Part shown: piece by piece, positions 18,423 through 27,290 of the stretch
Position numbering within the stretch: the first letter of the stretch is position 1
Layout of the letters: every line of letters starts with the position of its first letter
From: Microbacteriaceae bacterium
GTDB taxonomy: Bacteria > Actinomycetota > Actinomycetes > Actinomycetales > Microbacteriaceae
Length of the DNA: 64,000 nucleotides
Reading direction: 5' to 3'
NCBI GenBank assembly: GCA_947452675.1
Contig: CANGDL010000001.1
Coordinates: 1 to 64,000, forward strand
The notes under the pieces: generated by a model
The model's input: only the letters and a program-made list of their open reading frames with translations
Database searches by the model: none
What the model was told of the DNA's origin: nothing
Translations under genes and position numbers: made by a program

Positions 18423-21400
18423 ATGTTCAAGAAGATTCTGGTTGCAAACCGTGGGGAAATTGCTGTTCGTGCTTTTCGAGCAGCTTACGAACTCGGAGCA
18501 AAGACAGTTGCTGTATTTCCTTATGAAGACCGCAACTCTACCCACCGGCTGAAAGCCGACGAGGCATACCAGATTGGCGAAATTGGCCACCCGGTTCGTG
18601 CGTATCTCGACGTTTCTGAGATCATCCGAGTCGCCCTTGAGAGCGGCGCGGATGCGATTTACCCTGGTTACGGATTCCTTTCAGAGAATCCAGAGTTGGC
18701 CGAGGCTGCCCGAGCTAACGGGATTGCCTTTATCGGACCGAGTTCTGAAGTTCTTGAAATGGCAGGCAATAAGGTCACGGCTAAAGAGTCTGCGATTCGT
18801 GCTGGAGTTCCTGTATTGGCTTCTTCGCCACAGTCAGCCGATGTTGATGAATTAATTGGTTACGCCGAAAAGATCGGTTTCCCGATTTTCGTCAAGGCAG
18901 TTGCAGGTGGCGGTGGCCGCGGAATGCGTCGCGTAGCCGAAGCAAAGGACCTTCGCGCGGCTCTCATTGAGGCTTCTCGTGAAGCCGACAGCGCCTTTGG
19001 TGATCCACGAGTGTTCTTGGAGCAGGCCGTATTGCGGCCTCGTCACATTGAAGTCCAAATCCTTGCCGACACTCAAGGAAACGTCGTACATCTTTTTGAG
19101 CGCGACTGCTCAATTCAACGTCGAAACCAAAAGGTCGTTGAGATCGCTCCAGCTCCGAAGATCACGGATGAACTTCGAGAGACTCTTTATCGCGACGCCG
19201 TTGCCTTTGCGTCTCAGATCGGTTATCAGAACGCTGGAACCGTCGAGTTCCTAATCGATACGGTTGGGCCGAATGCCGGCAAACACGTTTTCATCGAGAT
19301 GAACCCGCGCATTCAGGTTGAGCACACCGTCACGGAAGAGATCTCGGATGTCGATCTTGTGCAGAGCCAGATGCGAATCGCGTCGGGGGAGAGTCTGTTT
19401 GACCTTGGTCTGACGCAGGACAAAATTCAGATGCACGGTTTTGCAATTCAGTGCCGCATCACCACCGAAGACCCAGCAGCAAACTTCCGCCCAGACACCG
19501 GCAAAATCACGACCTACCGCTCACCTGGTGGCGCAGGAATTCGCTTGGATGGTGGAACCGTCTCGACGGGTGCCGAAGTTAGCCCATACTTCGACTCGAT
19601 GTTGGTCAAGTTGATTGCCACGGGTCGCGACTTCAAGACTGCGGTAACCCGTGCGAAGCGAGGACTTGCCGAGTTCCGCATCCGCGGTGTTTCAACGAAC
19701 ATCGCTTTTTTGCAGGCGGTTCTAGCCGACGAAATCTTCGCGACGGGCGACCTAAGCACCTCGTTTATCGATGAACACCCGGAGCTTTTCACTGCAAAAC
19801 CTTCGCAAGACCGCGGCAGCAAGATAATTTCTTGGCTTGCCGATGTCACGGTAAACCAGCCAAACGGGCCGCGTGGTCACCAGTTGACTCCGGCTGCAAA
19901 GCTTCCTTCAATTGACATCAGTGCGCCTGCCCCTTCTGGTTCGCGTCAGCGCCTTCTCGAGCTTGGGCCAGCCGGTTTTGCCAAGGCGCTCCGCGCTCAG
20001 ACTCAGGTGGCGGTCACCGACACCACCTTCCGTGATGCCCACCAATCACTCTTGGCGACAAGAGTGCGCGGGCGTGACCTCATCCAGGTTGCTCCTTATG
20101 TTTCTCGCCTAACTCCACAACTTCTATCGGTTGAAGGATGGGGCGGCGCTACCTACGATGTTGCGCTTCGATTCCTAGGAGAAGACCCTTGGGAGCGTCT
20201 GGCCGCACTTCGTCAGGCAATGCCAAACCTTTGCATTCAGATGCTGCTCCGCGGCCGAAACACCGTGGGCTACACGCCGTACCCAACCGAGGTGACCGAG
20301 GCCTTCGTGGCCGAGGCAGCCGCAACCGGTGTAGACATCTTCCGTATCTTTGACGCCCTAAACGACGTCGACCAGATGAAGCCTGCCATCGACGCCGTTT
20401 TGAAGACTGGTACCGCAGTGGCAGAGGTCGCACTTTGTTACACCGCAGATCTCCTAGACCCAGACGAGAAGCTCTACACTCTGGACTACTACTTGAACCT
20501 CGCTCAGCAAATTGTTGATGCAGGCGCGCACATTATCGCCATCAAGGACATGGCTGGACTCCTGCGTCCGGCAGCCGCTGAGAGGCTTGTGAAGGCTCTG
20601 CGGGAGCGATTTGACCTTCCAGTTCACCTTCACACTCACGATACTGCCGGTGGCCAATTGGCAACCCTTATGGCTGCCATCGGTGCCGGCGTGGATGCGG
20701 TCGATGTTGCAAGCGCACCAATGGCCGGAACCACGAGCCAGCCATCGGCCTCGGCATTGGTTGCGGCACTTGCTCACACAGAGCGTGACAGTGGCATTCC
20801 ATTGTCGGCGGTAGCCGAGCTCGAGCCATACTGGGAGGCCGTTCGCAAGGTTTACCACCCATTCGAGTCTGGTCTTCCTGGGCCAACCGGTCGGGTTTAT
20901 CACCACGAAATCCCGGGAGGGCAGCTCTCGAACCTTCGCCAGCAAGCAATTGCACTTGGTCTCGGTGACCAGTTCGAAAAGGTCGAGAACATGTATGCCT
21001 CGGCAAACGAAATCCTGGGCCGTCCGACTAAGGTGACACCTTCATCTAAGGTGGTTGGCGACCTTGCTTTGCACCTAGTCGCGGTGAACGCAGATCCAGC
21101 CGATTTCGCTTTGAACCCTCAGAACTACGACGTGCCTGACTCGGTTGTCGGCTTCATGGCTGGTGAACTTGGTGACCTTCCTGGCGGTTGGCCGGAACCA
21201 TTCCGCACCAAGGTGCTCCAGGGTAAGAATCCTAAATTCGGAGTTACTCCAGTCTCGGCTGAAGACCTGGCGTCACTTGTTGGTAGCGACTCGGCTATCC
21301 GTCGTTCGACCCTTAATCGTCTTTTGTTCCCAGGCCCAACCGCAGATTTCTTGAAATCTCAGGAAACCTATGGAAATCTTGACCAAATTGACACCGTTGA

Positions 21401-21830
21401 TTATCTCTATGGTCTCGAGCAGGGCCGCGAACACGTAGTTGAAATCGCTAAGGGCGTTCGACTCTATGTAGGTCTGGAGGCCATCGGAACGCCGGATGCC
21501 AAGGGCTACCGAACGGTTATGGCCACCCTTAATGGTCAGCTAAGGCCAATCAACGTGCGCGACCGAAAGATTGCGGTTGACACTGTGCAGGCGGAGAAGG
21601 CCGACACCGGCAACCTTGGTCATGTGGCAGCACCGTTCTCAGGTGTCGTGACCCTTCAGACTGTTGAAGGTGCGCACGTCGAGGTTGGCCAGCCAATCGC
21701 AACCATTGAGGCCATGAAGATGGAAGCAACCATAACTTCAAATATTGCTGGTGTGGTGCGCCGCCTAGCAGTTTCCAAGACCCAGGCGGTGGACGCCGGT
21801 GACCTGATTGTGGTCGTCGTCGCCGAATAA
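18423..21830 (+). CDS. pyc: pyruvate carboxylase
   Basis: 1135 aa single-chain enzyme. Residues 1-460 are biotin carboxylase (ATP-grasp, AVAGGGGRGMRRV loop, EMNPRIQVEHTVTEE). Residues 530-800 are the carboxyltransferase TIM barrel beginning VAVTDTTFRDAHQSLLATR and carrying the HLHTHDTAGG metal site. A linker domain follows and residues 1060-1135 are a biotinyl carrier domain with EAMKMEA (Lys about 1099). It makes oxaloacetate from pyruvate and bicarbonate. The single-gene location with its own promoter fits an independent anaplerotic enzyme. A strong hairpin follows. Confidence 0.97.
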   Translation: MFKKILVANRGEIAVRAFRAAYELGAKTVAVFPYEDRNSTHRLKADEAYQIGEIGHPVRAYLDVSEIIRVALESGADAIYPGYGFLSENPELAEAARANGIAFIGPSSEVLEMAGNKVTAKESAIRAGVPVLASSPQSADVDELIGYAEKIGFPIFVKAVAGGGGRGMRRVAEAKDLRAALIEASREADSAFGDPRVFLEQAVLRPRHIEVQILADTQGNVVHLFERDCSIQRRNQKVVEIAPAPKITDELRETLYRDAVAFASQIGYQNAGTVEFLIDTVGPNAGKHVFIEMNPRIQVEHTVTEEISDVDLVQSQMRIASGESLFDLGLTQDKIQMHGFAIQCRITTEDPAANFRPDTGKITTYRSPGGAGIRLDGGTVSTGAEVSPYFDSMLVKLIATGRDFKTAVTRAKRGLAEFRIRGVSTNIAFLQAVLADEIFATGDLSTSFIDEHPELFTAKPSQDRGSKIISWLADVTVNQPNGPRGHQLTPAAKLPSIDISAPAPSGSRQRLLELGPAGFAKALRAQTQVAVTDTTFRDAHQSLLATRVRGRDLIQVAPYVSRLTPQLLSVEGWGGATYDVALRFLGEDPWERLAALRQAMPNLCIQMLLRGRNTVGYTPYPTEVTEAFVAEAAATGVDIFRIFDALNDVDQMKPAIDAVLKTGTAVAEVALCYTADLLDPDEKLYTLDYYLNLAQQIVDAGAHIIAIKDMAGLLRPAAAERLVKALRERFDLPVHLHTHDTAGGQLATLMAAIGAGVDAVDVASAPMAGTTSQPSASALVAALAHTERDSGIPLSAVAELEPYWEAVRKVYHPFESGLPGPTGRVYHHEIPGGQLSNLRQQAIALGLGDQFEKVENMYASANEILGRPTKVTPSSKVVGDLALHLVAVNADPADFALNPQNYDVPDSVVGFMAGELGDLPGGWPEPFRTKVLQGKNPKFGVTPVSAEDLASLVGSDSAIRRSTLNRLLFPGPTADFLKSQETYGNLDQIDTVDYLYGLEQGREHVVEIAKGVRLYVGLEAIGTPDAKGYRTVMATLNGQLRPINVRDRKIAVDTVQAEKADTGNLGHVAAPFSGVVTLQTVEGAHVEVGQPIATIEAMKMEATITSNIAGVVRRLAVSKTQAVDAGDLIVVVVAE

Positions 21831-21836
21831 GTTCTA

Positions 21837-21884
21837 AAACGTTTACACGCCGGTCAGCTAGACTTGACCGGCGTGTAAACGTTT
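21837..21884. terminator. perfect 20-bp inverted repeat after pyc
   Basis: AAACGTTTACACGCCGGTCA at 21837-21856 pairs perfectly with 21865-21884, separated by an 8-nt loop. It starts seven bases after the pyc stop. No U-tract follows (GTGAATATTC), so termination may depend on the hairpin alone, as in many actinobacteria. Each arm also ends in the palindrome AAACGTTT, so an operator role is an alternative. Confidence 0.75.
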
Positions 21885-21944
21885 GTGAATATTCACACGC
21901 GCTCTCATAGGCGCTGATACGTTACGAGATTAAAGGAGATCGGT

Positions 21945-23150
21945 TTGGCTATTTGGGGTAAGAAACCAGAAGATGAGTCAACTGACTTTTTGGCACCACG
22001 CCCGGCAACCGACATCACAGTCCAGAAGAGCCATTCGCTCGCTGAGATTGCTGTTGATGCCGGTGCAGTTGATGTGACCCCGAGCACCTCATCAATCGAA
22101 ATCATCGCGGAAGAGCCTCGTTTCCAAGCTCAACCGGAGACCTCTCTAGAGCCCGTCCGTAGAAGTAACTATTCTCGACGCGACAGCCTTCGAGGCGAGA
22201 ACTTCGACCAACCTGAACCTGCTGCAATGCTCACAGCAGATCGACTTATCGATGTGTCCGCAAGAAACCGCCCAGCACCCGAATCTGGCTTCCGTCGTTT
22301 CCTTTACTTCTTGTCCCTCAAGACAATCAACCTGGGTGACTCCCTAAAGGTTCGCGAGCAAAAGGCGATCGATGCTCGCATAGGCGCGGCACTCGAAGGT
22401 GGAGCAAAGTTCCTTCCTGTGCTCACCCGAAAAGGCGGTGTTGGAAAGACCACTGTCAGCACCTTGCTTGGTATGGCGCTGGCCCTTTCTCGTGAAGATC
22501 GCATCATCGCGATTGACGCGAACCCAGACCGTGGAACACTTGCTGAACGCGTAAGTAAATCAACGCGCTTCACAGTCCGAGACGTGGTTAACCGTGCAGC
22601 AGCGATAGACGGTTTCACTGATTTCTCGACAATGGTTTCTCGTGACGTTACTCGACTCGACGTGCTTGCTTCTGACAGTGACCCAATGCTTTCGGAGGCT
22701 TTCGATGAGGGTGACTACAACGTCGTGGCCGACATGGCAGCCCGCTATTATTCAATCGTTCTAACCGACTGCGGCACAGGAATTGTCCACTCGGTAATGC
22801 GCCCAACACTTCAGCGCGCTAATGGTTTGGTTATCGTTTCCGGTGGTTCAGTTGATGAGGCTCGTTTGGCCTCTGAAACTCTAACTTGGCTTGAGGCAAA
22901 CGGCTACGGCGACCTTGTTCGAAACTCAATTGTGGCGCTAAACACTGCTACTCAGGCAACTCAGCTGGTCAAACTTGATGAGATTGAGCAACACTTCAAG
23001 ACTCGCGTTCGTCACGTAGTTCGAATCCCTTATGACCCAGCCCTTGCGGCGGGTTCTGTGATCAAGTTCAAGGACCTGCGCAAAGGAACCCGCGATGCTG
23101 CTCGCGAGCTTGCCGCTCTTGTGGTCGACGGTTTAAACAGCCCTCTATAA
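21945..23150 (+). CDS. MinD/ParA-like ATPase of the ESX-associated type
   Basis: 401 aa from a TTG start with AAAGGAG upstream. Residues 1-100 are disordered and polar. A basic segment near 105-120 ([20 protein letters not shown]) resembles the region before the ATPase in MinD-like proteins of mycobacterial ESX loci. The ATPase has [11 protein letters not shown] near 163-173, [15 protein letters not shown] and IVLTDCGTG. The ANPDRGTL motif is characteristic of that group rather than of Soj/ParA or MinD proper. No type VII secretion gene is visible nearby, so it is an orphan here. The partner and function are unknown. It ends five bases before def. Confidence 0.8.
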   Translation: MAIWGKKPEDESTDFLAPRPATDITVQKSHSLAEIAVDAGAVDVTPSTSSIEIIAEEPRFQAQPETSLEPVRRSNYSRRDSLRGENFDQPEPAAMLTADRLIDVSARNRPAPESGFRRFLYFLSLKTINLGDSLKVREQKAIDARIGAALEGGAKFLPVLTRKGGVGKTTVSTLLGMALALSREDRIIAIDANPDRGTLAERVSKSTRFTVRDVVNRAAAIDGFTDFSTMVSRDVTRLDVLASDSDPMLSEAFDEGDYNVVADMAARYYSIVLTDCGTGIVHSVMRPTLQRANGLVIVSGGSVDEARLASETLTWLEANGYGDLVRNSIVALNTATQATQLVKLDEIEQHFKTRVRHVVRIPYDPALAAGSVIKFKDLRKGTRDAARELAALVVDGLNSPL

Positions 23151-23154
23151 GCAG

Positions 23155-23652
23155 ATGACCGTACGAGAAATTCGCCTCTATGGCGACCCCGTTTTGCGCA
23201 CCACTTGCGACCCAATAAAGTCCATTGATGACAAGGTTAGGTCTCTGGTCGAGGATTTGATTGACACCACAATGCTTCCCGGTCGTGCTGGCGTCGCGGC
23301 TCCGCAAATTGGGGTGAGCCTTCGCGCATTCAGCTTTAATGTCGATGGCAAAGTTGGCTACCTAATCAATCCAGAGATTGTGGAACTAAGCGGCGAGAAG
23401 ATTTTGGTCGATGAAGGATGCCTATCGGTTCCTGGTCTTTGGCACAAAACCCCTAGATATCAAACTGCTCGTGCTCGAGGCATCGACTTGGACGGAAACG
23501 AAATCGAGCTGGTTGGCAGTGGCCTTATGGCTCAAGCGCTCCAGCATGAATGCGATCACTTAGACGGCATGGTTTATCTTGGTCGCCTTGAGCCTGAGGA
23601 GCGCAAACTTGCAATGAAGCGTCTTCGCGACACAGATTGGTTTCTGAACTAA
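23155..23652 (+). CDS. def: peptide deformylase
   Basis: 165 aa. Motif 1 reads [12 protein letters not shown], motif 2 EGCLSV with the metal-binding Cys, and motif 3 QHECDHLDG with the two metal His and catalytic Glu. It removes the formyl group from nascent N-termini. The ATG at 23155 lies four bases past the ATPase stop, suggesting co-transcription. Length is typical. Confidence 0.95.
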   Translation: MTVREIRLYGDPVLRTTCDPIKSIDDKVRSLVEDLIDTTMLPGRAGVAAPQIGVSLRAFSFNVDGKVGYLINPEIVELSGEKILVDEGCLSVPGLWHKTPRYQTARARGIDLDGNEIELVGSGLMAQALQHECDHLDGMVYLGRLEPEERKLAMKRLRDTDWFLN

Positions 23653-23668
23653 GCCCGTCGGGGTAGAA

Positions 23669-25489
23669 CTAAATAACTTCCGCAGCTTCGGTGGTCTCGC
23701 CATAAATTTCATTCACTGCGGAGGCAAAGTCACGAAGGACTGCATCGCGCTTGATTTTCAGCGAAGGGGTAAGGTGGCCAGATTCCTCTGTCAGTTCTTT
23801 ATCAATAATTACAAATTTCCGAATTGACTCGGCGCGAGAGAAGTGACGATTTACGCGGTCGATAGCCTTCTGAATCTCGGCGAGGACAATTGGTGATTTT
23901 GCAGCCTGCGCGAGGGTCATGCCCTTGTCTGCGCCGTTGTTGGCCAGCCAAATTGGCAGCATCTCAGAGTCCAAAGAAATCAAGGCGGCGACGAACGGTC
24001 GTTTGTCACCAATCACAACGGCTTGCCCAACCAGTGGGTCCGCTCGCAGGGGATCCTCGAGCGGAGCGGGCGCAACATTCTTTCCACCGGCGGTGACCAA
24101 GAGTTCCTTCTTCCGACCGGTGATGCTCAGGAAGCCATCGTCGTCTAATTCGCCGATGTCGCCGGTTTTAAACCATTCGCCTTCCATCGCTTCAGCTGTG
24201 GCCGCCGGATTGCGCCAGTAACCGCGCAAAATGTTGTTTCCGCGCAACCAGATTTCACCATCATCCGCAATCTTGATGCCTGTGCCTGGCAGGACACGAC
24301 CAACCTTCCCGATTCGAAGTGAATCAGGGCGCCCGATCATGGCGGGCGCCGTGGTTTCGGTGAGACCATAACCTTCGAGGACGATAAGCCCAATTGCTCG
24401 ATAGAAATGACCGAGGCGAGCGCCCAGGGGAGCGCCTCCGGACACAGCGTACTTGACCTGCCCACCCATCGCAGCGCGCAACTTTTTGTAGACCAGCAGA
24501 TCAAAGAGCTTGTGGCGGGCCTTCTGAACGAGTGTCGGGCCACTCGGCGTATCAAGCGCCTTTGAATATGCGATGGCCGCGTAGGCGGCCGTGCGGAAAA
24601 TCTTGCCCTTGCCGGCTGCTTCTGCTTTTTGTTCAGCCGAGTTATAAACCTTCTCGAATACTCGAGGAACCGCTAGCAAGAAGGTTGGTCGAAACGACAC
24701 CATCGCTGGCCCTACATTCTTTGAGTCAGGCTGATGCCCAACCTTCACTCCGCCATGCACGCAGAGCACCTCAATGAACCGTGCGAACACGTGCGCCAAT
24801 GGCAGGAACAACAATGTGCTGGCGCCCTCTGCGACCACCTGGGGCAACTCAAGGGTTGCATTCTTACTCAGTTCGACAAAACCGCGGTGAGTTAGCTCAC
24901 AACCCTTTGGTTTTCCTGTCGTGCCCGACGTATAGATGATGGTTGCCAAATCACGTAACTTTGAGCTCTTGCGTTTCGATTCAATTGATTCGTTCGAGAC
25001 TTCGCGACCATTCTTGATTAGCTGCTGGATGGCGTCAGATTCAATTTTCCAAACCTGGCGCACTAATGGAGCGCCAGCCTTGATTTGCTCAAATCTATTT
25101 AGGTGTTCGTCCGTTTCGAGGAACAAGGCCACGGCGTCCGAGTCAGAGAGAATCCATTCCATTTGCGATGGTGCTGAACTCTCGTAAATTGGCACCGGAA
25201 CTGCACCGGCATACCAAAGTGCAAAATCGATCAGGGTCCACTCAAAACGAGTTCGACTCATGATGGCAACAGCTTGACCGGGCTGAATTCCTGAGGCTAC
25301 AAGCCCTTTAGCAAGTGAGATGACCTGTGATTTAAAGTCCTTTGCCGAAAGATCAACCCATCGCCCATCCGCCTGCTCAACGGCGAACAGGGGGAGATTG
25401 GGAGTGCGTTTTACTCGCTCTTCAAGCAAGTCGGTAATGTTCTCGGTGTCTGCAGACACGACTAGCGGCTCGATGTCATAAGACTTCAT
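23669..25489 (-). CDS. long-chain fatty-acid CoA ligase (AMP-forming)
   Basis: 606 aa from the ATG at 25489 on the minus strand, with GAGGAG five bases upstream; the track start two codons earlier (GTG) sits on that RBS and is unlikely. The AMP-binding motif TIIYTSGTTGKPKG lies near 188-201, the EGYGLTETTAP motif near 374, and the adenylation hinge GDIGELDDDGFL and GRKKELLVTAGGKN near 430. It activates fatty acids to acyl-CoA, the FadD15-like group in actinobacteria. It converges with def with only 16 bases between and no obvious terminator. Confidence 0.92.
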   Translation of the reverse strand: MKSYDIEPLVVSADTENITDLLEERVKRTPNLPLFAVEQADGRWVDLSAKDFKSQVISLAKGLVASGIQPGQAVAIMSRTRFEWTLIDFALWYAGAVPVPIYESSAPSQMEWILSDSDAVALFLETDEHLNRFEQIKAGAPLVRQVWKIESDAIQQLIKNGREVSNESIESKRKSSKLRDLATIIYTSGTTGKPKGCELTHRGFVELSKNATLELPQVVAEGASTLLFLPLAHVFARFIEVLCVHGGVKVGHQPDSKNVGPAMVSFRPTFLLAVPRVFEKVYNSAEQKAEAAGKGKIFRTAAYAAIAYSKALDTPSGPTLVQKARHKLFDLLVYKKLRAAMGGQVKYAVSGGAPLGARLGHFYRAIGLIVLEGYGLTETTAPAMIGRPDSLRIGKVGRVLPGTGIKIADDGEIWLRGNNILRGYWRNPAATAEAMEGEWFKTGDIGELDDDGFLSITGRKKELLVTAGGKNVAPAPLEDPLRADPLVGQAVVIGDKRPFVAALISLDSEMLPIWLANNGADKGMTLAQAAKSPIVLAEIQKAIDRVNRHFSRAESIRKFVIIDKELTEESGHLTPSLKIKRDAVLRDFASAVNEIYGETTEAAEVI

Positions 25490-25590
25490 CGTCACTCCTC
25501 AGCGCAGTTCGTTTCCACAACTCTAGCGGTCTTGTGGTCGCTAAACTTTGAGTTGCGAACGCAAGTTTCTTATTGAGTTAGAGGTCAGGC

Positions 25591-26541
25591 ATGCACGCAA
25601 TCGGAATCGATATCGGTGGAACAAAGATCGCCGGTGCGCTCGTCGATGCTCAGGGAAAAATCGTTTTTGAGGAACGCGTTCCTTCGCCTGCGGGTGACCC
25701 CGAAGCCATGGTCGATGCTGTCGTTGGGCTTATTAAGCGACTGTCTGAGAATCATGAGGTTATCGGAGCAGGTGTTGCCGCCGCCGGTTTCATCGATGCC
25801 GAACAGTCGACAATCATCTATGCACCAAACATCAGCTGGAGAAATGAGCCATTCAAAGCGAAACTGGAAGCGAAACTAGACATCCCGGTAATCATCGAAA
25901 ACGATGCAAATGCCGCTGGATGGGCTGAGTATCGCTATGGAGCGGGTCGTGGCTACAAGCACATGATTATGCTCACGATCGGCACTGGAGTCGGCGGTGC
26001 GGTCATTGCCGATTCACACATGCTTCGTGGAGGATTCGGTATCGCCGGCGAACTAGGGCACCTCCGCATGGTTCCGGACGGCCTACTTTGCGGTTGTGGG
26101 CAGCACGGCTGCCTGGAGTCTTATGCTTCTGGGTCGGCTTTGCTTCGCTCGGCGAAGGAGCTCGCCGCCTCTGGCGACCCAGATGGAAAGCGCCTTCGTG
26201 AGATCGAAGCTGAGGCTGGTCAGATGACGGGGCTTGAGGTCTACAAAGCTATCCTCGAACTAGACCCGGGTGCACTTCGAATTTTGAATGAGCTTGGAGC
26301 TTGGTTGGGTCAGGCGATTGGAAGCCTGGTGGCCGTGCTCGACCCTGAGGTTGTCGTGATCGGTGGTGGAGTAAGTGCCGCCGGTGATTTACTGCTAAAC
26401 CCAATTCGTGAGGCCTACCTGGCTCACCTCCCCGCTCGCGGCTATCGACCTGAGCTCAAAATAACCGCAGCGGAATTTGTGAATGACGCCGGCGTCGTTG
26501 GCGCGGCCGACCTAGTTCGGGTCGCTTTCCGCGACCGATAA
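25591..26541 (+). CDS. ROK-family glucokinase
   Basis: 316 aa. The ATP-binding start is IGIDIGGTKIAGALVDA. The catalytic Asp lies in ENDANAAGWAEY, and the ROK zinc signature is complete (LCGCGQHGCLESYASG). A second phosphate-binding stretch, VVIGGGVSAAGD, lies near 255. It phosphorylates glucose at O-6. It starts a short + strand run with the acyltransferase and DAHP synthase. The gap of about 100 bases to the divergent ligase gene should hold promoters for both, but no clear pair is visible. Confidence 0.92.
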   Translation: MHAIGIDIGGTKIAGALVDAQGKIVFEERVPSPAGDPEAMVDAVVGLIKRLSENHEVIGAGVAAAGFIDAEQSTIIYAPNISWRNEPFKAKLEAKLDIPVIIENDANAAGWAEYRYGAGRGYKHMIMLTIGTGVGGAVIADSHMLRGGFGIAGELGHLRMVPDGLLCGCGQHGCLESYASGSALLRSAKELAASGDPDGKRLREIEAEAGQMTGLEVYKAILELDPGALRILNELGAWLGQAIGSLVAVLDPEVVVIGGGVSAAGDLLLNPIREAYLAHLPARGYRPELKITAAEFVNDAGVVGAADLVRVAFRDR

Positions 26542-26578
26542 ACTAGAAGTTCGAGTCGAATCAGCGGAGGGAGGCGAA

Positions 26579-27268
26579 TTGGCTTACTTTATTTTGAAGA
26601 CTTTCGTCCTCGGCCCACTGCTTCGCGTGCTTTTTCGCCCTTGGGTTCGCGGGATGGAGAACATCCCATCCTCTGGTGCGGTCATCTTGGCCAGCAACCA
26701 TCTTTCTTTCTCAGATTCAATTTTTCTGCCGCTGATGAGCCGCCGCCCGGTTGTGTTTCTTGCGAAAAGTGAATATTTCACCGGTAAAGGAATTAAGGGT
26801 GCGTTGACCCGTTGGTTCTTCAAAGCTACTGGCCAACTTCCTATTGACCGATCTGGCGGTAAGGCTTCCGAAGCGTCGCTGAACACAGGTTTAGGTGTTT
26901 TGGCTCAGGGGCAAGTTCTGGGAATCTATCCCGAGGGCACAAGAAGCCCGGACGGCCGCCTCTACCGCGGCCGAACCGGAATCGCACGAATGGTGCTCGA
27001 GGCAAAAGTTCCAGTCATTCCGGTTGCGATGATTGACACTGAAAAGGTGCAGCCAATTGGTCAGAGGCTCCCGAAAATTCGTCGGATTGGCATAGTTGTG
27101 GGCGAGCCTTTGGATTTTTCTCGCTTCGACGGCATGGAGGGTGACCGCATCGTTCTTCGCGCGGTTACAGACGAGATCATGTACGAACTCAAGCAATTGA
27201 GTGGTCAAGAATACGTGGATGCATACGCGTCATCGGTAAAAGAAAAACGAGCTCGTCTAGCGCGCTAG
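26579..27268 (+). CDS. 1-acyl-sn-glycerol-3-phosphate acyltransferase (PlsC family)
   Basis: 229 aa from a TTG with GGAGGG upstream. The acyltransferase blocks are NHLSFSDSIF (His and Asp catalytic dyad, near 41), GQLPIDRSGG, and YPEGTRSPDGRLYRGRTG near 120. It acylates lysophosphatidic acid or a related glycolipid at the inner membrane face. In actinobacteria this gene often stands before the class II DAHP synthase. The acceptor specificity cannot be read. Confidence 0.9.
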   Translation: MAYFILKTFVLGPLLRVLFRPWVRGMENIPSSGAVILASNHLSFSDSIFLPLMSRRPVVFLAKSEYFTGKGIKGALTRWFFKATGQLPIDRSGGKASEASLNTGLGVLAQGQVLGIYPEGTRSPDGRLYRGRTGIARMVLEAKVPVIPVAMIDTEKVQPIGQRLPKIRRIGIVVGEPLDFSRFDGMEGDRIVLRAVTDEIMYELKQLSGQEYVDAYASSVKEKRARLAR

Positions 27269-27290
27269 GTGAGTCAGGCAGGAAATCATA

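Noticed and set aside
25490-25590. Clear promoter pair in the divergent gap between the acyl-CoA ligase and glucokinase genes
   Set aside because: No hexamer pair with acceptable spacing could be picked on either strand with confidence.
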